DNA of 62,000 nt from assembly GCA_014529385.2 (NCBI GenBank), contig CM043969.1, forward strand, positions 76,058,676-76,120,675, in the 5' to 3' direction. The stretch is from Adiantum capillus-veneris (Eukaryota > Streptophyta > Polypodiopsida > Polypodiales > Pteridaceae). Positions 43,756 through 54,352 of this stretch are shown here, piece after piece; the first letter of the stretch is position 1; every line of letters starts with the position of its first letter. Made by a program: the position numbers and the translations under genes. The notes beneath the pieces were generated by a model that was given only the letters and a program-made list of their open reading frames with translations, was not told the origin of the DNA and ran no database searches.

Positions 43756-44578
43756 ATGGCTTCTTTCTCTTCCGCATCTGACACTAAAAGTGTGATGGAA
43801 ATCAAACAGTTCGATGGTCAAGGCTTTGATCTTTGGCAAGAACGCATACAAGGTATCCTTTTCTTAAAGGATTGTGAAGATGCATTGCAACAGAATAAGC
43901 CACCAAGTTTGTCTGACGAAGAGTGGGCCAGGTTAAATAAGAAGACTATGGCCTACATCAAAATGGCTATCAATGATGACATTTTGACGGACATCAAGCG
44001 TTTGGACTCTGCTTATGCAATATGGCAAAAGCTAAAGTCCAATTATGAAAACACCACGCCTGTGAACTAGGTGCATTTGATGCGAAAGTTTGTGAATATG
44101 TAGCTTGATGACTTGAAGTTAGCTTCTGAGCATTTGAATGCTTTTACAGGTGTGTTGAGTCAGTTGCAAGTTGAAAGCTATTTTCTTGCTTATGATATTG
44201 TTAGATATTTGGGAAACTTTGGTTGTCTCCTTGAGCAACAGTTCCACCCTCACTTATGACGGTGTGAGAGGGTCTATTCTCAATGAAGAGATTAGACGCA
44301 AGTTTAGTGGGGAAGGTGGTAGTTCTGCTTACAATGCAAGAGGTAGAAATCAAAAGCGTGATGCGGACAACAGGACTCAAAATAGAAGTAAGAGCAAGAC
44401 AAAAGATAAGGATGTCACTTGTTATTAATGTGGCAGAAAGGGTCACAAGAAACCCGATTGCAGGTATTTCAAGAAAGAGCAGGAAAGGAAGAAGGAAACG
44501 CAAGATAAGAAGAAGAAAGATGAGAAGAAAGGGGAAAATCAGTAGGTGATTACTTTAGGGATGCCGAGAATGCAAAAT
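43756..44578 (+). pseudogene. K gag
   Basis: ATG 43756: MASFSSASDTKSVMEIKQFD. TAG codons at 44068-44070, 44101-44103 and 44543-44545 stand where E has CAG. There is a deletion of about 30 bases near 44170 and a TAA within the zinc knuckle (CY-stop-CGRKGHKKPDC). The zinc-binding His that E lost is present here. Confidence 0.93.
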
Positions 44579-44599
44579 GTTTCCTCTAGTGTGGGCATT

Positions 44600-45317
44600 G
44601 AGGAGTTGCAGACGCTGATGAAATCTTGGTTGCGGCTTCATGCCCCTCAGATTTGGTGATAGCTAATGCAGAAGACATGCTTATCTCGAAGAAAGATGTC
44701 ATTGATGCATTGCTCAGTGCTAACGATGGCCTATCCCAGTCATGGATAGTGGATTCTGGTACATATGCTGCATGCAATTATGGCAAGGTATACCTTGGTG
44801 ATAATTTTGCTTGCAATATTGAGGGAATGGGTACTATGCGTTTGGCTCTTAACAGTGGTCAAGAGCTTGTGTTGAATGATGTCAGGTTTGTACAAGGCAT
44901 TAAAAAAAGTTTGCTTTTTGTTGGCTAGTTAGATGCACATGGTTATACTACTATCTTTGCTGGGGGTTCATGGAAGTTGCTTAAGGGCTTTATGCTTGTT
45001 GCAAAAGGGTCTAAAAGAGGTACTTTGTACTATCTTCGATGCAAAGCTTTGCCTGGCAAGTTTCTTGTTGTTGCTGAAGTTGCTTCACTCACGGAATTGT
45101 GGCTTTGAGTACTACTGAGGCTGAATATATTTCAGCCACAGAGGCTTCAAAGGAGGCCATTTGGTTGGGTAGACTTGCAAAAAAACTTGGCATGCCGGCT
45201 CATACACCCGTGTTGGGTTGTGATAGCCAGAGTGCTGTCTATTTAGCCAAAAATGCCATGTCTCATGCGCGTACCAAACACATAGATGTGCGGTACCACT
45301 CATATGTCAGGTATTGA
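44600..45317 (+). pseudogene. K protease fused to the RNase H tail
   Basis: 44626-44928 carries SQSWIVDSG, followed by a deletion of the FHVTP segment (E has it) and then YLGDNFACNIEGMG. After LTELW the sequence switches at 45095-45103 to the RNase H end: LSTTEAEYISATEASKEAIW, CDSQSAVYLAKN, HARTKHIDVRYHS. The fused product has no catalytic use. Confidence 0.9.
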
Positions 45318-45470
45318 AGGATGGTCTAGGCACCTTGATTAAGATCCACACACAGGATAACTTGCAAATGTTCTCACCAAGAGTCTTGCTAAGGCTCAAC
45401 ATGAGCATGGCATACAGCTGGTGGGAGTTGGTTAACTTAAAGGCGTCATTTATGTCTTTAAGTGGAAGGT

Positions 45471-45615
45471 TGTTGGGTTAAAGACCTAAATAACCCTTTT
45501 TGTACATTTTTATACTTTGTCCAGGTTCAATGTCCTGGACACATTTTTTTAAAGTCACCTATAATAAAAGTGAGAAAACCCAAAACTCACTTATTGACTT
45601 TTCCCCAAAAACGTG

Positions 45616-45650
<35 letters not shown>

Positions 45651-45764
45651 CCTGTTTCGATCTCTAGCGCTAGCTCTTTGCTGCTCTGTGCCTCCTGCTT
45701 CTTTCCCCAATCCTGCACTACATCACGTCGCGCACCTACCGATACCTTCTGCTTCGTGCTTTCA
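45471..45764 (+). repeat. K 3' LTR
   Basis: TGTTGGGTTAAAGACC to GTGCTTTCA, then the CAGAC target site. CT tract at 45618-45648. Confidence 0.93.
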
Positions 45765-45900
45765 CAGACCTTTATGAAGTTCAAGTATCGCATGACCCAT
45801 GCATCAGAGTGGGCCGCGGCGAAGAGTCCTTCCCAAGATTTGAGATGCTGTTGGCGATCTCCCTTGATGCCATACAGCTCGGTACCGGTACCTCACTTTG

Positions 45901-45912
45901 AAAAGGAGGGGA
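45901..45912 (+). other. I polypurine tract
   Basis: AAAAGGAGGGGA directly before TGTCACGTGCAC, the start of the I 3' LTR. Confidence 0.8.
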
Positions 45913-46868
45913 TGTCACGTGCACATCTAACCCTATGTGTACGTGGACAAGCTACTTCATGACATGGATTAAGTTTAGTTCAGTCAGCCTAGATTAGGAA
46001 GTGTTCTGGCACTTTTGTGAGTCTGTTCGCAGACCGTGCATGTCCAGACACTTAGAGTAGATGTATATCGTCTGGTTGCACATAGCATGATTATCAGATT
46101 TCCATCAGAACCCATCAGGAGCATTTTTACAGTGCATAGACCTATTTTCCCTATTTTAGCCATTCTTCACTTATTGTTGGGAAACTGGGTAGGGCAATTT
46201 GACAAGGAAGTATATAAGAAACTCTAGAGCTAGCACTTTCTGGCAGAAGAGGCGGCAGGGACCAGACATCCAACAGGCACCTTCTTAGCAAGACCTTCCA
46301 CAGCGGTAAACCTAGCGTTTTCAGCCTACAGATAGCCTAGCGTTTTTGCATCAATCCAGTCCCTGGCGTTTTTGCATTGCAAATCAGCCCTGGCGATAGC
46401 AAGACACAGCAGATCCATAGCGTTTTTGCTTCAGCACAGAATCAGCCCTAGCGTTTTGGATTAGCAGGACCACTCAGCGTTTTGTAGATCCTTCGCGACA
46501 AAACACCCAGAAGCATCGGCGTTTTCAGGTTTCAGCATCTAGACACCGCAAAACAGCCCCGAACTTTGCAGATCTCACCTTCCCACAGCAGATCCTCGCC
46601 GCACGGTCAGATCCACAGAAGTTTGCATATTCAGCCCGGACAATACAGATTTCAGCATCTGTGTTTTCAGAGCGTCGTCGTCCTCACTGCCATCGTCACC
46701 GACATAGAGTCAGAATTCAACTGATAAAGATTTGCAGATTTCAGCCATTAACGTTTTCAGATTTCAATCAGTCTCGTCGTTGTCCTCATCGTCGTCGACA
46801 TTGTGGACAAGTCCATTGCATTGTAGAGATTTGTGCAATCAATAGTAGACCGCTCTCGCCATAGAGAG
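45913..46868 (+). repeat. I 3' LTR, truncated
   Basis: It matches 30249-31210 through GAGAGTGGG and then switches to unrelated sequence. About 230 bp of its end are missing. Confidence 0.85.
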
Positions 46869-47393
46869 TGGGAGACACACGTAGCAGTAGTACAGATTTC
46901 CCGATTCTGTGCTGACATACTGATGTGGCAGTGGCAGAAGTACGGAACACCTGGATTTTCCGCTGACAGGCTGGCTTGCTTTTTGCGCGTTGTACGGAAA
47001 TTTTGTAAATTACGCCGACTGCTTTTACCGCAGATTTTTGGAAACAGGTGCTTTGAACTTTTGCTTTTGAGTTTAACTGATTTTGGGGCTTTGTTTTTGG
47101 CACCCCTTGTAAGAATAAAAGAGCCCTAAGGGCCTCACTCTTGAGAGCATCTGGACGCGCAGAGTTTGAGAGTGGAGGACCTTGCGAGAGTTGTACTTTG
47201 CTCAAAGATTAATATAAAAGAAATACCAAAAGGGGTGCCGGTCTTTGGGGCCAATCTCTCTGGGCACGGAACTACGCCGGGCCGTGTCGATCAAATTGAA
47301 TTGTGATTTTTAAAGTCGTGAAGTATTTTAAGTGATTCTCTCTCTCTCTCGTAGCGACACAATCTAGACTTGGGGTGTTCGAGTTTGTTACAC
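46869..47393 (+). repeat. LTR-like segment of unassigned family
   Basis: It contains AATATAAAAGAAATACC followed by AAAAGGGGTGCC and TTTGGGGCC (47209-47258), the block shared by the B, C, D and J LTRs, plus AATAAAAGAGCCC at 47113. It ends GAGTTTGTTACA. No primer site, polypurine tract or target-site duplication is found, so the limits are approximate. Confidence 0.5.
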
Positions 47394-48115
47394 TCTGAAG
47401 CAACTGACCCATTAGGCCTCCTCAAGTGGCGAATGGTGGTACGTGCATGGCGAGGCCCCACAGTCTCAAAGAACTCACCAGTAACTCTGTCGTCCACCTG
47501 GGTCCACTGAGATGCGTGTCAGTCAAAGGCATACTCGTGGCACTGCTCCTCAATGGTAATCAACTCCTATTGAGCCTGCTGCATGTGCTCCTCTACCCAA
47601 GGACTGTTAGGGTGTCGCTCCTGCATTTGCTGAAGGGAAGCAATGCCTCGTCTGAGCTACTTCTCCTCCTCCTTGGCTGCAGCCAAGCGAGCTGCAGCCT
47701 CCTCAAGGAAGAAACGGCCAAGCTCCGTCAGTCCAGTGGCCACTCTACTAGCAGGGGTGCTCTAGGTGCCCAAGCTCTCTGTCCAAAGTGCTACGACGCG
47801 GTCTCTAAGCTCTGTGTCGAGCAAGATCCTCTCGGGGATGTGCAACATCACACTTCCACTCCTCTGCCTGTCTGTCATTGTAAGAATCACTGGTGCATGA
47901 TCTGAGAAAGAAGTCTCCTTGAGAATGCAAACATATCCTCCCATGTCACAGAGACGGTCACTCACATAGAAGCAATCTATCCGAGATAGATTCCTCCTCC
48001 TACTTTGCGGTCAGAGCGAGAGAAAGCTAGCTGTTTGGAGGCGCCATAAAGCCTGCATGCTGCCATACATCTGAAATCCTCAAGGTCATACATAACCGCT
48101 CCCAAGCTGTCAGGG
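47394..48115 (-). pseudogene. LINE (non-LTR retrotransposon) fragment: end of endonuclease domain
   Basis: Read on the minus strand: traces of LSRIDCFYVSDRLCDMGG, then FSDHAPVIL, the C-terminal SDH signature of an APE-type endonuclease. It continues with ERILLDTELRDRVVALW, a helical stretch and GEFFETVGPRHARTTIRHLR, the segment before the RT domain in plant LINEs. Stops and frame shifts are frequent. RT itself is absent. Both ends abut LTR pieces. Confidence 0.7.
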
Positions 48116-48562
48116 GGAGGGCACCACGTTCCAATAGAAAAGAACAGACTGAACAAACTTTTAGCTCTTTTATAACAACTGATCTGAAAGAGATGCACGA
48201 CACATGAGACGGGGAGTGGCGGAATTCCACCCCAAGAGAGCATTGGCCCCAAACCTTGGCGCCCCTTTCGATATTTCTTTACATTGCTTGAACTCAGTAC
48301 AAAGCCGGTACTCCAGACTCTACACCTTTGTACTGAAGCGTGCCAGAGAATGAGCCCTCTGCACATAATTAAAGGCCCTTGGCCCATGAAAAGCAGTTAC
48401 ACGAAAAGCTTCAAACTCAAAAGCATCGGGTCCAAAAAGCATCTTGCCAAAAAGCTACCAGCGCAAAACAAGGATATCCGTTCACTACCACGTCACTACA
48501 TGTGAGCTCAAGACGCGAAAATCCGTACATTGCCACACCTGCCGGCACGAAATACGGGCATC
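48116..48562 (-). repeat. J-type LTR fragment
   Basis: GGGCACCACGTTCCAATAG through AGTGGCGGAATTCCACC and the shared block (48245-48285) matches the J LTR start to centre. The AAACCCTAA array and far end are missing. It is followed at once by a D-type LTR start. Confidence 0.85.
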
Positions 48563-49015
48563 TGTCACGAGGACGTGGCAACTGTTATCTATGTCACGAG
48601 GACTTGGCAATTACTAACCTTAGTTGTTCACTTCTTTCCAATGATTTTTGTTTAATTTTTGAGACCCTCTTTTTGAAGTTACAAATGGTCGGACATTGTA
48701 TGGCCAATGTGAACGGTAGTTTCACCCGCAGACGGGAAGTTAATTGGCATTGGAACTCGTATAGTAAAAGGATATCTAGGCTCAGTTCAAGATCATGTAG
48801 GTCCCCCCGTCGCACTTAGCAAGTTGGTGGATACTAGGAAGTGAACTCATAAAGGCATAGTGCCAAGGTGGGGTCACCAAAGGAAAGTACCCGACAGTTG
48901 GGCTACATTGCATTTTTGGGTGCAGTCCCGGTGGGGATAGATGGTCAAATGACGAGTGGGAGTCCAACGGAAGCATCCCCTAAAATTTAGGGAACTGCTA
49001 TTTTGGACCATGAAA
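48563..49015 (+). repeat. D-type LTR fragment interrupted by A2
   Basis: TGTCACGAGGACGTGGC to ATTTTGGACCATGAAA matches the first about 450 bp of the D LTR with clear divergence. A2 begins at 49016. It could be the 5' LTR of fragment F (55205-57725), whose frame is of the same family. Confidence 0.85.
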
Positions 49016-49718
49016 TGTTAAGTATGGAGCCTGATTTACCCCTTGTAATTTTCTGTGTTAAAAACGCACATTTGTAAGGCTCCCATTATAAGGAGAAGCC
49101 ATCGTGCGTGAAGAAAAATAACTCGTCGGAAAATAAAATCACTTGCCGGAAATCAAATTTTTCGAAATATTCCTTTCCGTCGGAATATTATGGCTGGACG
49201 ACGGTCGGAAAGTGGTCGGAAAACGGACGATTGTTTGGCCAGTTGGCCGGTAGTCAATGGCCGGTGGCGGAATTCAAAAGCGGATTTGTCTTCTCAAGGG
49301 CAGCCACACATGGGCGGATTGGAGGGTCCGATTTGGACTTATCTACACAAGTGCGGCTACACACGGCTGCCTCTCATGAGAGAGGGTAGCCGTTTTGGCC
49401 TATAAAAGGAGGCCATTTCTACACACATTTGATAGTGTGAAGTTGATGCAACAAGGTAGGTATGAGGTGGTGAGAGTGAAGCAATGCGGGAGCTCCAAAA
49501 GGGTATAATCCCTTTGTAACCTACTTCTTGTTTTGAAGTACTAAAGCCATTAAGTGGCTGCTTTTCCGTGGATGTAGCCCACATTGGGTGAACCACGTAT
49601 ATCGTGTGTACTCTCTCTCTCTCTCACTCTACTCTATAATCTCTTGTGTGTGAAAATTATCTCTCTCCATTAAGTAACCTACTCAATTATCTACTTAGCT
49701 ATGTCATATTTTCTAACA
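49016..49718 (+). repeat. A2 5' LTR
   Basis: TGTTAAGTATGGAG to TTCTAACA. TATA box at 49401-49408 and CT-rich tract at 49611-49625. The primer site TGGATCAGAGCAAGGTTTGC starts at 49721; it lacks one base of the initiator-Met site but keeps an extended match. Confidence 0.95.
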
Positions 49719-49790
49719 ACTGGATCAGAGCAAGGTTTGCTCGTAGCTAAATTATCTGAAGGAAAGGATTCCTTGAATTGAGTGGGAGTA

Positions 49791-50610
49791 ATGTCGGAGG
49801 AAGGGAAGCTCAAGATCGAGAAGTTCAACGGTAAAAACTACCAACATTGGAAGATGCAGATTGAAGACTATTTCTACTGGGACCTTTATTTGCCACTAAG
49901 CGGTCTTGCAAAGAAGCCCGCAACGATGGCAGATGAAGCATGGATTGTCCTTGATCGAAAGGCACTGGGAACAATCCGGTTAAGCTTGGTGTCAACGGTG
50001 GCCTTCAACGTTTTGGAGATGAAGACCACGGAGGACTTGATGAAGTCACTTGAAGACTTCTACGAGAAACCATCGGCATCCAATAAGGTATTTCTCATGA
50101 AGCGCTTGTTCAATCTAAAGATGATAGAGAATGGTTCAGTTGCAGAACACCTAAATGACTTTAACACCAACATAAGTCAACTTCGATCGGTGAAAATCAA
50201 TTTCGATGACGAAGTGCGAGCTCTCCTTATACTATCATCTCTACCAGATAGTTGGGACAGCCTTGTGATGGCTGTAAGTAATTCTATCTCTGGCACAAAT
50301 ACTCTTAAGTTTAATGATGTTGTGGGTGTTCTCCTAAGCGAGGAAATGCGAAGGAGAAGCACATGAAAATCATCAAGTGCTGCACTGTTAGTGGAAACAA
50401 GAGAAAGGCCTAAGGGTCGTGATCGCTCAAGACGGAGCAAGTCACGCACAAAGTTAGTTCTTGAATGTTAGAACTGCGGCAAGAAGGGCCACATCAAGAA
50501 GGATTGCTGGTCCAAGAAGAAAAGGAGTCGAAGTCTCAAGACAACAAGCCAACATCGGAGGCAAATGTGGCAGGTAAAGTAGAGTAAAATGCTCTAATTC
50601 TCTCATTAGA
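49791..50610 (+). pseudogene. A2 gag
   Basis: ATG 49791: MSEEGKLKIEKFNGKNYQHW, then the copia gag core (VFLMKRLFNLKMIENGSVAE, ALLILSSLPDSWDSLVMAVS). A TGA at 50364-50366 interrupts after EEMRRRST. The basic tail and a zinc knuckle (CXNCGKKGHIKKDC with a TAG in the second position, about 50466-50509) follow in frame. The upstream GTG at 49782 is in frame but the ATG fits family starts better. Confidence 0.92.
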
Positions 50611-52234
50611 CAATGTGTCGAATTCTTGGATAGTAGATTCCGGGGCTTCATTCCACGTGAAACCACACAAGCAACATTTTCAAGATTATACCAAAGGTAA
50701 TTTTGGGTATGTATACTTGGGAGATGATGAAGCTTGTGAAATTGTCGGCAAAGGTATAGTTTGTGTCAAAACTGCTAACGGAAATGAATAGAAGCTAAAA
50801 GATGTTAGGCCATGTCCCTTCTCTTCGCAAAAAATTGATCTCTACAGGACAATTGGACCATGAAGGTCATAACATTGCATTCGGAAGCAAACGATGGAAG
50901 ATCTCAAAGGGATCTCTGGTGGTTGCCAAGGGAGAAAAGGTCGGTACACTTTACTTGTGTACTGTTAGCACGCAAACTTCAACTTGTGCAATAGCTACGG
51001 AAGTCGACAGTGCGGTGTGGCACTATTGGCTTGGGCATATGAGTGCCAAAGGAATGCAAATTCTTCAAACAAAGAAGCTTCTACCAGGTTGGAAAGAAGT
51101 GGACTTAGAGTTCTGTGAAGATTGTGTTTATGGTAAACAAAAGAGGATAAAATTTCAAAAATCTGGAAATGAAAGAAAAAATAAAAAACTTGAGTTGGTT
51201 CATGTTGACGTTTGGGGTCTTGCAAGTACACCATCACTTGGTGGCTCATTGTACTATGTAACATTCATAGACGATACGACTAGGAAAACATGGGTTTATG
51301 TAGTGAAGAATAAATCCGATGTGTTTTCCATATTTCGAAGGTGGAAAGCGTTGTGGGGAATGAAACAGGTACTAAGGTTAAATGCCTCAGATTCGACAAT
51401 GGAGGCGAATATTGCAGCCAAGCTTTTGAAAACTTTTGTGCTAGCAATGGCATTCGGAGGCAAAGAACAACCCCAAGGACACCTCAACAAAATGGCATTT
51501 CCGAAAGGATGAATAGAACAATCATGGAGCGAGCACTAAGCATACGGCTACATGCAGGCCTACCGCTTGAGCTTTGGGTGGAAGCTGTAAGTACGTCTGT
51601 GTACTTAATCAATCGGTCACCCTCAACGGCATTGGATGGGAGAGTTCCACAAGAGGCATGGACAGGTAATCTGGTGAATTATGCATTTCTCAAAGTGTTT
51701 GGGTGTGAGGCTTTCATGTTCATAGATAGAATTTTAAGATCAAAGCTAGATGCAAAGTCTAAAAAGTGTTTCTTTATTGGCTATGGAGAAGGTGACTTTG
51801 GGTATTGCCTATGGAATCTTGAAGATGGTAAAATCTTAAGGAGCAGGGATGTAATTTTTAACGAACAAAATATGTACAAAGATTACTTGGAAAGAAAACA
51901 AACAAAAGAAACAGGTGATGAGTACATGGAGCTTGAGGTCGGTGAAAACTCAAGGACTGCAAACGGTGACAATGTGCAACAACGTCAACCAAATGAGGAG
52001 CCTCAACCTATTCTCCGAAGATCTACAAGAGCAAATAGACCTCCAGAAAGGTTCATTCCTTCCTTTAACCATCTCTTGATCTCAGATTCTGGAGAGCCGG
52101 AATCATACGAAGAAGCTATACAACACGAATCCAAAGAAGAATGGATGAAGAGCATGCAAGTGGAGATGGACTCATTGCATCGCAACCAAACATGGAAGTT
52201 GGTTGAGTTGTCTAAAGGTAAGCGGGCACTTTAG
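50611..52234 (+). pseudogene. A2 protease and integrase
   Basis: Protease motif SNSWIVDSGASFHVKP near 50620-50670. The pre-integrase zinc segment has HYWLGHMSAKGMQILQ. Integrase: 50802-51512 holds CEDCVYGKQKR and HVDVWGLASTPSLGGS. A one-base deletion near 51355 shifts to 51341-52234, which holds RFDNGGEYCSQAF, NGISERMNRTIMERA and the FGYCLWNLEDGKILRSRDV end. A TAG at 52232-52234 (CAA in A1) stops before RT. Confidence 0.93.
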
Positions 52235-52243
52235 AACAAATGG

Positions 52244-53646
52244 GTGTATAAGCTGAAGGAGGAAGAAGGTCGTAAGAAAAGGTACAAGTTTAGTCTTGTG
52301 GTAAAAGAGTTTTCTCAAAAGAAAGGTATTAACTTCAATGAAATATTTTCTCTTGTTGTAAAAATGAACTCAATTATGCTTGTCTTAAGCCTTATGGCTG
52401 CTCATGAATTAAATCTTGAGCAAATGGATGTAAATACGGCATTCCCTCACAGTGACTTAGAGGAGGAAATTTACATGCTTCAATCAAAGGGGTATGAAGT
52501 AAAAGGTAAGGAGAAAATGGTTTGCAGATTAAAGAAGAGTTTGTATGGTTTAAAGCAAGCATCAAGACAATGGTACTTGAAGTTCCATCGATGGATGTTA
52601 GATCATGGATTCAGAAGATGTAACTCAAATCATTGCGTCTACATGGAGAATTTGGGAGATTGGAAGTTCATCATCCTAATGTTGTATGTTGATGACATGC
52701 TGATTGAAAGTGCTAACATGCAGGACATCAAAGACCTAAAAGAGGAGCTGTCTAAATCTTTTTCAATGAAAGATTTAGGTGCTGCAAAGAGGATACTTGG
52801 TATGGAGATATCAAGGGACAGGATGAAGAAGACAATAAAGCTATCTCAAGAGGATTACATCAAGAAGGTACTAGAAAGGTTTGCAATGCAAAATGCAAAA
52901 ACGGTTTCTACACCTTTGGCTGGTCACTTTAAACTAACCAAGGATATGTGTCCAAAGACACAAGAGGAGATAGCCTATATGTCTAAAGTTCCATATGCTG
53001 CAACGGTAGGTTCTCTTATGTATGCTATGGTGTGGACACGGCCAAACATTGCACATGCAGTGGGAGTCGTAAGTAGATTCATGGACAACCCAGGTAAAGA
53101 GCACTTGCAAGCTGTGAAGTGGATACTTAGGTATCTAAAAGGGAAAACAACAAATGCTTTGTATTTTGGAGGAACTGATTGTTTTTTAGAAGGGTATGCT
53201 GATGCAGATATGGGAGGTGATAAAGATACTCGAAGGAGCACTACTGGCTATGTCTTCGCGGTTGGAGGCACGTCAGTAAGTTCGGCTTCAAAGCTGCAGA
53301 AAGTGGTCTCACTTTCTACCACGGAAGCAAAGTATGTAGCAATGACGTAGGCAAGCAAAGAAATTTTGTGGCTTCACAGATTCTTAGAAGAGCTTGGATT
53401 CAACAAGACAATTGTGTCTTCTACAGTGATAGCCAAAGCGCTATCCATCTTGCGAAGAACTCAGCCTTTCATTCAAGGACAAAGCACATTGAGGTGAGAT
53501 ATCACTTTATACGCACTCTTTTGGAAGAGGGACAACTAAAGTTAAGAAAGGTGCATACAAGTGAAAATCCTGCAGATATGTTTACAAAAGTGGTCAACAA
53601 GGAGAAGTTGAGCTTTTGCTCATCTTCTATCGGCATTCAAGGATAA
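52244..53646 (+). pseudogene. A2 reverse transcriptase and RNase H
   Basis: 52244-53350 covers RT (LEQMDVNTAFPHSDLEEEIY, CRLKKSLYGLKQASRQWYLK, catalytic YVDD at 52685-52696) and RNase H (YADADMGGDKDTRRSTTGY, LSTTEAKYVAM). A TAG at 53348-53350 (GAG in A1) interrupts. 53368-53646 finishes with SDSQSAIHLAKN and HSRTKHIEVRYHFIRTLLEE. It is the longest near-intact copia RT in the window. Confidence 0.95.
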
Positions 53647-53695
53647 GAAGCTAGGATGGAAAGCAGTCATAGGTTTGGTTTGGAGATTAGTGTCC

Positions 53696-53705
53696 AAGTG
53701 GGAGA
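53696..53705 (+). other. A2 polypurine tract
   Basis: AAGTGGGAGA, then T and the LTR start TGTTAAG, identical to A1. Confidence 0.85.
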
Positions 53706-53706
53706 T

Positions 53707-54352
53707 TGTTAAGTATGGAGCCTGATTTACCCCTTGTAATTTTTTGTGTTAAAAATGCACATTTGTAAGGCCCCCATTATGAGGAGAAGCCATCGTGCGT
53801 GAAGAAAAATCACTCGTCGGAAATAAAAAGCACTCGCCAGAAACAAAAAATTTTCGCTGGAATATTCCTTTTTGTAGGAATATTATGGCCGGAAGGCGGA
53901 CGGAAAGTGGTTGAAAAATGACCGACGGGTTGGCCTGTGGCCAGTGGTCGGAAGTCAATGGACAGTGGCCGGTGGCCGAATTCAAAAGCGGATTTGCCTT
54001 CTAAAGGGCGGCCACGCATGGACGGATGGGAGGGTCCGATTTGGACTTATCTACACAAGGGCGGCTGCACATGGCTGCCTCTCACGAGAGAGGGAGCCCT
54101 TTTGGCCTATAAAAGGAGGCCATTTCTACACACATTTGATAGTTTGAAGTTGATGCAACAAGGTAGGTGTGAAGTGGTGAGAGTGAAGCAAGGTGGAAGC
54201 TCCTAAAGGGTATAATCACTTTGTAACCTACTTCTTGTTTTGAAGTACTAAAGCCATTAAGTGGCTGGTTTTCTGTGGATGTAGCACACATTGTGTGAAC
54301 CACGTATATCGTGTGTACTCTCTTCTCTCTCTCACTCTACTCTATAGTCTCT
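53707..54352 (+). repeat. A2 3' LTR, truncated
   Basis: It follows 49016-49718 to CTCTACTCTATAGTCTCT and then joins J-type LTR sequence. About 60 bp of its end are missing. Confidence 0.92.

Larger units (their letters stand above)
43007..45764 (+). mobile_element. Ty1/copia element K, internally deleted copy of the E family
   Basis: CAGAC at 43002-43006 and 45765-45769. LTRs are 43007-43321 and 45471-45764, primer site TGGTATCAGAGT at 43324. The interior runs gag, protease, start of the pre-integrase region and then directly the end of RNase H; integrase and RT are missing. The junction is at AATTGTGGC (45095-45103), a 9-base word present in E at both deletion ends (14963-14971 and 29149-29157). 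Confidence 0.94.
30249..46868 (+). mobile_element. LTR retrotransposon I (gag and protease only), interrupted by D and K
   Basis: The 5' LTR is 30249-31324 continuing at 39759-39871 after D; the 3' LTR begins at 45913 and is broken at about 46868. A Met-type primer site (39873) and polypurine tract (45901-45912) frame about 3.3 kb of interior once K is removed. It encodes a Ty3/gypsy-like gag and protease but no RT, RNase H or integrase. It is distinct from B/C/D in LTR, primer and gag. The right end is lost, so no target site can be confirmed (left flank GTCTT). Confidence 0.8.
49016..54352 (+). mobile_element. Ty1/copia element A2
   Basis: 5' LTR 49016-49718, primer site, gag, protease, integrase, RT, RNase H, polypurine tract and a 3' LTR cut at about 54352. 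Same family as A1. It inserted into a D-type LTR (left flank TGAAA). The right target site is lost with the LTR end. Several stops and one frameshift in pol. Confidence 0.95.

Noticed and set aside
46869-47393. Complete solo LTR with target-site duplication
   Set aside because: The flanks are an I LTR on the left and a LINE on the right, with no matching 5-mer and no primer site. Limits remain uncertain.
47426-47905. 159-codon plus-strand open frame
   Set aside because: It is the shadow of the minus-strand LINE fragment, which has recognisable motifs; the plus frame does not.
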